Positions 14,174 to 15,436 of a DNA stretch of 15,436 nt are shown piece after piece; the stretch's first letter is position 1; every line of letters starts with the position of its first letter. Made by a program: the position numbers and the translations under genes. The stretch is taken from positions 1 to 15,436 of the forward strand of contig JASFYK010000017.1 in the NCBI GenBank assembly GCA_030055545.1, in the 5' to 3' direction. The notes below the pieces were generated by a model. The model did no database searches. It saw nothing but the letters and a program-made list of their open reading frames with translations, and was not told the origin of the DNA. The DNA comes from Thermoproteota archaeon. GTDB lineage: Archaea > Thermoproteota > Methanomethylicia > Methanomethylicales > Methanomethylicaceae.

Positions 14174-15436
14174 AGGTACTTGTAGTGGACGCGACTCACG
14201 GCGGGGTAACTCTTTCTAAGGAGTTCGCTGCGCGCGGAGACGAGGCAACTCTTGTTGATGTACACCGAACCTTAACTAAGGAGGATTTGAATTCTCTTTC
14301 AAAGTTTTTCAACATCCAGAGGGATTTACCTAACCCTGCTGATTATGATCTCATAGTAAAACCTGTCCACTTCCCTATTAGACCTTTTTCTGGATTTGAG
14401 GATAGAGTCATCAGCCACCACCATGCAGTAAAGCTTCTCGTGGGAGACATGGTAACATTTCCCGTAGCCGAAATAACGGGCAGCTTTGGCAAGACCACTG
14501 CAATCATGTGTGCGATCTCTCTTCTGAAGGATAGGTTTTCTGTGCTCAGCCTTACGAGCAACGGCATTTGTCTGCATACACCGGATGGGACTATTACGCT
14601 CTTGGAAGGAGTTAGCGCAACTCCTGCAAACATCATTCGGGCGATTAGGATGTGCCAATCAAAACCAGACTTTGCCATTTTTGAAGTTTCACTAGGTGGG
14701 ACTGGGCTCGCGGACTTAGGCATAATAAAGAATGTTTACGATGACTACCCTATAGCTAAGGGATCTTCCACTGCCCTGAAGGCTAAGTTATCCATGGTGA
14801 CAGACAGCAAGCCTGGGTCTACGGTTTTAGTCAACGCTGACGACCAGAAGACTAAAGACTTGAGTCAGTGCCAGCGCTTCTCCCCGTCAGGAAAATGCGT
14901 CGAAGTAAGGGCAGAAGGTATAAAAATTACACGATTTGGAGTAGAGTTCGAGGCTCACTTCGAAGGATTCAAAACCAAGGAAGGCCTCTTCAGCGGCATT
15001 ATAAGAGTTAAGACACCTGCTGGACCAGTTGGGAGGCAACACGTAGAGAATCTGCTTGTGGGGGTTACAATCGCATCTTTCTTCCGACCTTCGGAAGGAG
15101 AATATTCTCCGGGAACGGAGATCTTCAACAAGAAAATGGTTCTTGAGAGCACCAATCCTCCAGTGGTCTTGAACAAGAGTGCTTCGATCGGCTTGAAATC
15201 AATAGAGGCATCAATGAGGGATTATCTTGAGCTCTTTGCTCCATTCCGACTTGAGATAGGTGGGAAGCTGAAAACCACATGCGGTTCTGTCGATCCAAAA
15301 GAGGTTGCCAGCGCCATTATCTCGAGCCCATTCCAGGAGGTTTTTTTGTATGGGGATTTCGGCAATTTTTTAGCTCCTATGTTAAAGGGGAAAAAGGTGG
15401 TCAGTTGTTCGAGAAGAACGGGGCCCTCGCTGGTCT
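14170..15436 (+). CDS. cfbE: Coenzyme F430 synthetase CfbE, Mur-ligase-like (partial, C-terminus beyond right edge)
   Basis: CfbE uses ATP to close the final carbocyclic ring of 15,17(3)-seco-F430-17(3)-acid, giving F430, the nickel cofactor of methyl-coenzyme M reductase. Seen in the 422 visible codons: an N-terminal domain of about 95 residues opening VLVVDATHGG and containing SHHHAV (82-87); the Mur-ligase ATP loop AEITGSFGKTT at 100-110; a conserved-looking IFEVSLGGTGLADLG segment; and VNADDQ further on. The loop is GSFGKTT rather than GTNGKTT of peptidoglycan ligases, and no cell-wall gene is near, so MurC/D/E/F is unlikely. The start is TTG 14170, overlapping the cfbA stop (TTGA), with GGAGG four bases upstream. 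No in-frame ATG near the beginning offers an alternative. The frame is still open at the edge. Confidence 0.92.
   Translation, partial: MKVLVVDATHGGVTLSKEFAARGDEATLVDVHRTLTKEDLNSLSKFFNIQRDLPNPADYDLIVKPVHFPIRPFSGFEDRVISHHHAVKLLVGDMVTFPVAEITGSFGKTTAIMCAISLLKDRFSVLSLTSNGICLHTPDGTITLLEGVSATPANIIRAIRMCQSKPDFAIFEVSLGGTGLADLGIIKNVYDDYPIAKGSSTALKAKLSMVTDSKPGSTVLVNADDQKTKDLSQCQRFSPSGKCVEVRAEGIKITRFGVEFEAHFEGFKTKEGLFSGIIRVKTPAGPVGRQHVENLLVGVTIASFFRPSEGEYSPGTEIFNKKMVLESTNPPVVLNKSASIGLKSIEASMRDYLELFAPFRLEIGGKLKTTCGSVDPKEVASAIISSPFQEVFLYGDFGNFLAPMLKGKKVVSCSRRTGPSLV

Noticed and set aside
14170..15436. Peptidoglycan Mur ligase (MurC/D/E/F) for the last gene
   Set aside because: The ATP loop is GSFGKTT, the N-terminal domain does not match Mur ligases, and the gene is fused by overlap to the nickel chelatase gene; CfbE fits better.
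1..15436. CRISPR arrays, tRNA or rRNA genes, insertion sequences, integrase or attachment sites
   Set aside because: Reading both strands I saw no spaced repeats, cloverleaf or rRNA-like segments, transposase motifs or terminal inverted repeats; coding density leaves almost no room for them.

Overview
The window looks archaeal and most likely comes from a methane-metabolising (MCR-bearing) lineage. It carries dedicated coenzyme F430 genes (cfbA, cfbE). Its ribosome binding sites match GGAGGTGAT, TTG start codons are frequent, and the main intergenic region has box-A (TATA-like) promoters rather than bacterial -35/-10 elements. I lean towards a TACK-type methanogen such as the Methanomethylicia (Verstraetearchaeota), but this is inference; no rRNA or mcr gene is present to settle it.

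Left half, 1-7780, minus strand: a tightly packed purine biosynthesis operon, read right to left as purF, a second purF-like gene, purD, purT, purE, purS and purL (purL runs off the left edge). It covers PRPP to phosphoribosylamine (PurF), GAR (PurD), FGAR by the formate-dependent route (PurT), FGAM (PurS and PurL; PurQ is not visible) and the carboxylation step (PurE; no purK is visible). The main oddity is the tandem PurF pair. The upstream copy has a complete glutaminase site. The downstream copy begins M-A-G where the catalytic Cys should be and has also lost other glutaminase residues, yet keeps its PRPP-binding motif and Fe-S cysteines.

Middle, 7781-7989: a 209-bp AT-rich divergent promoter region. 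It holds a box A for the purine operon, a box A placed so that hemA mRNA would be leaderless, and a perfect 14-bp palindrome directly upstream of the hemA box A.

Right half, 7990-15436, plus strand: a tetrapyrrole operon in the order hemA, hemB, hemL, hemC, cobA/SUMT, hemD, cfbA, cfbE (cfbE runs off the right edge). Every junction overlaps. Together the genes lead from glutamyl-tRNA through 5-aminolevulinate, porphobilinogen and uroporphyrinogen III to precorrin-2, then nickel insertion and the final F430 ring closure. Precorrin-2 dehydrogenase, CfbB and CfbC/CfbD are needed but not visible; the last three may lie beyond the right edge.

The two halves differ in base composition (hand-counted sample lines: about 58-63% GC on the purine side, 43-55% on the tetrapyrrole side). 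No rRNA, tRNA, CRISPR array, transposon or integrase was seen. Apart from 7781-7989 there is almost no non-coding DNA.
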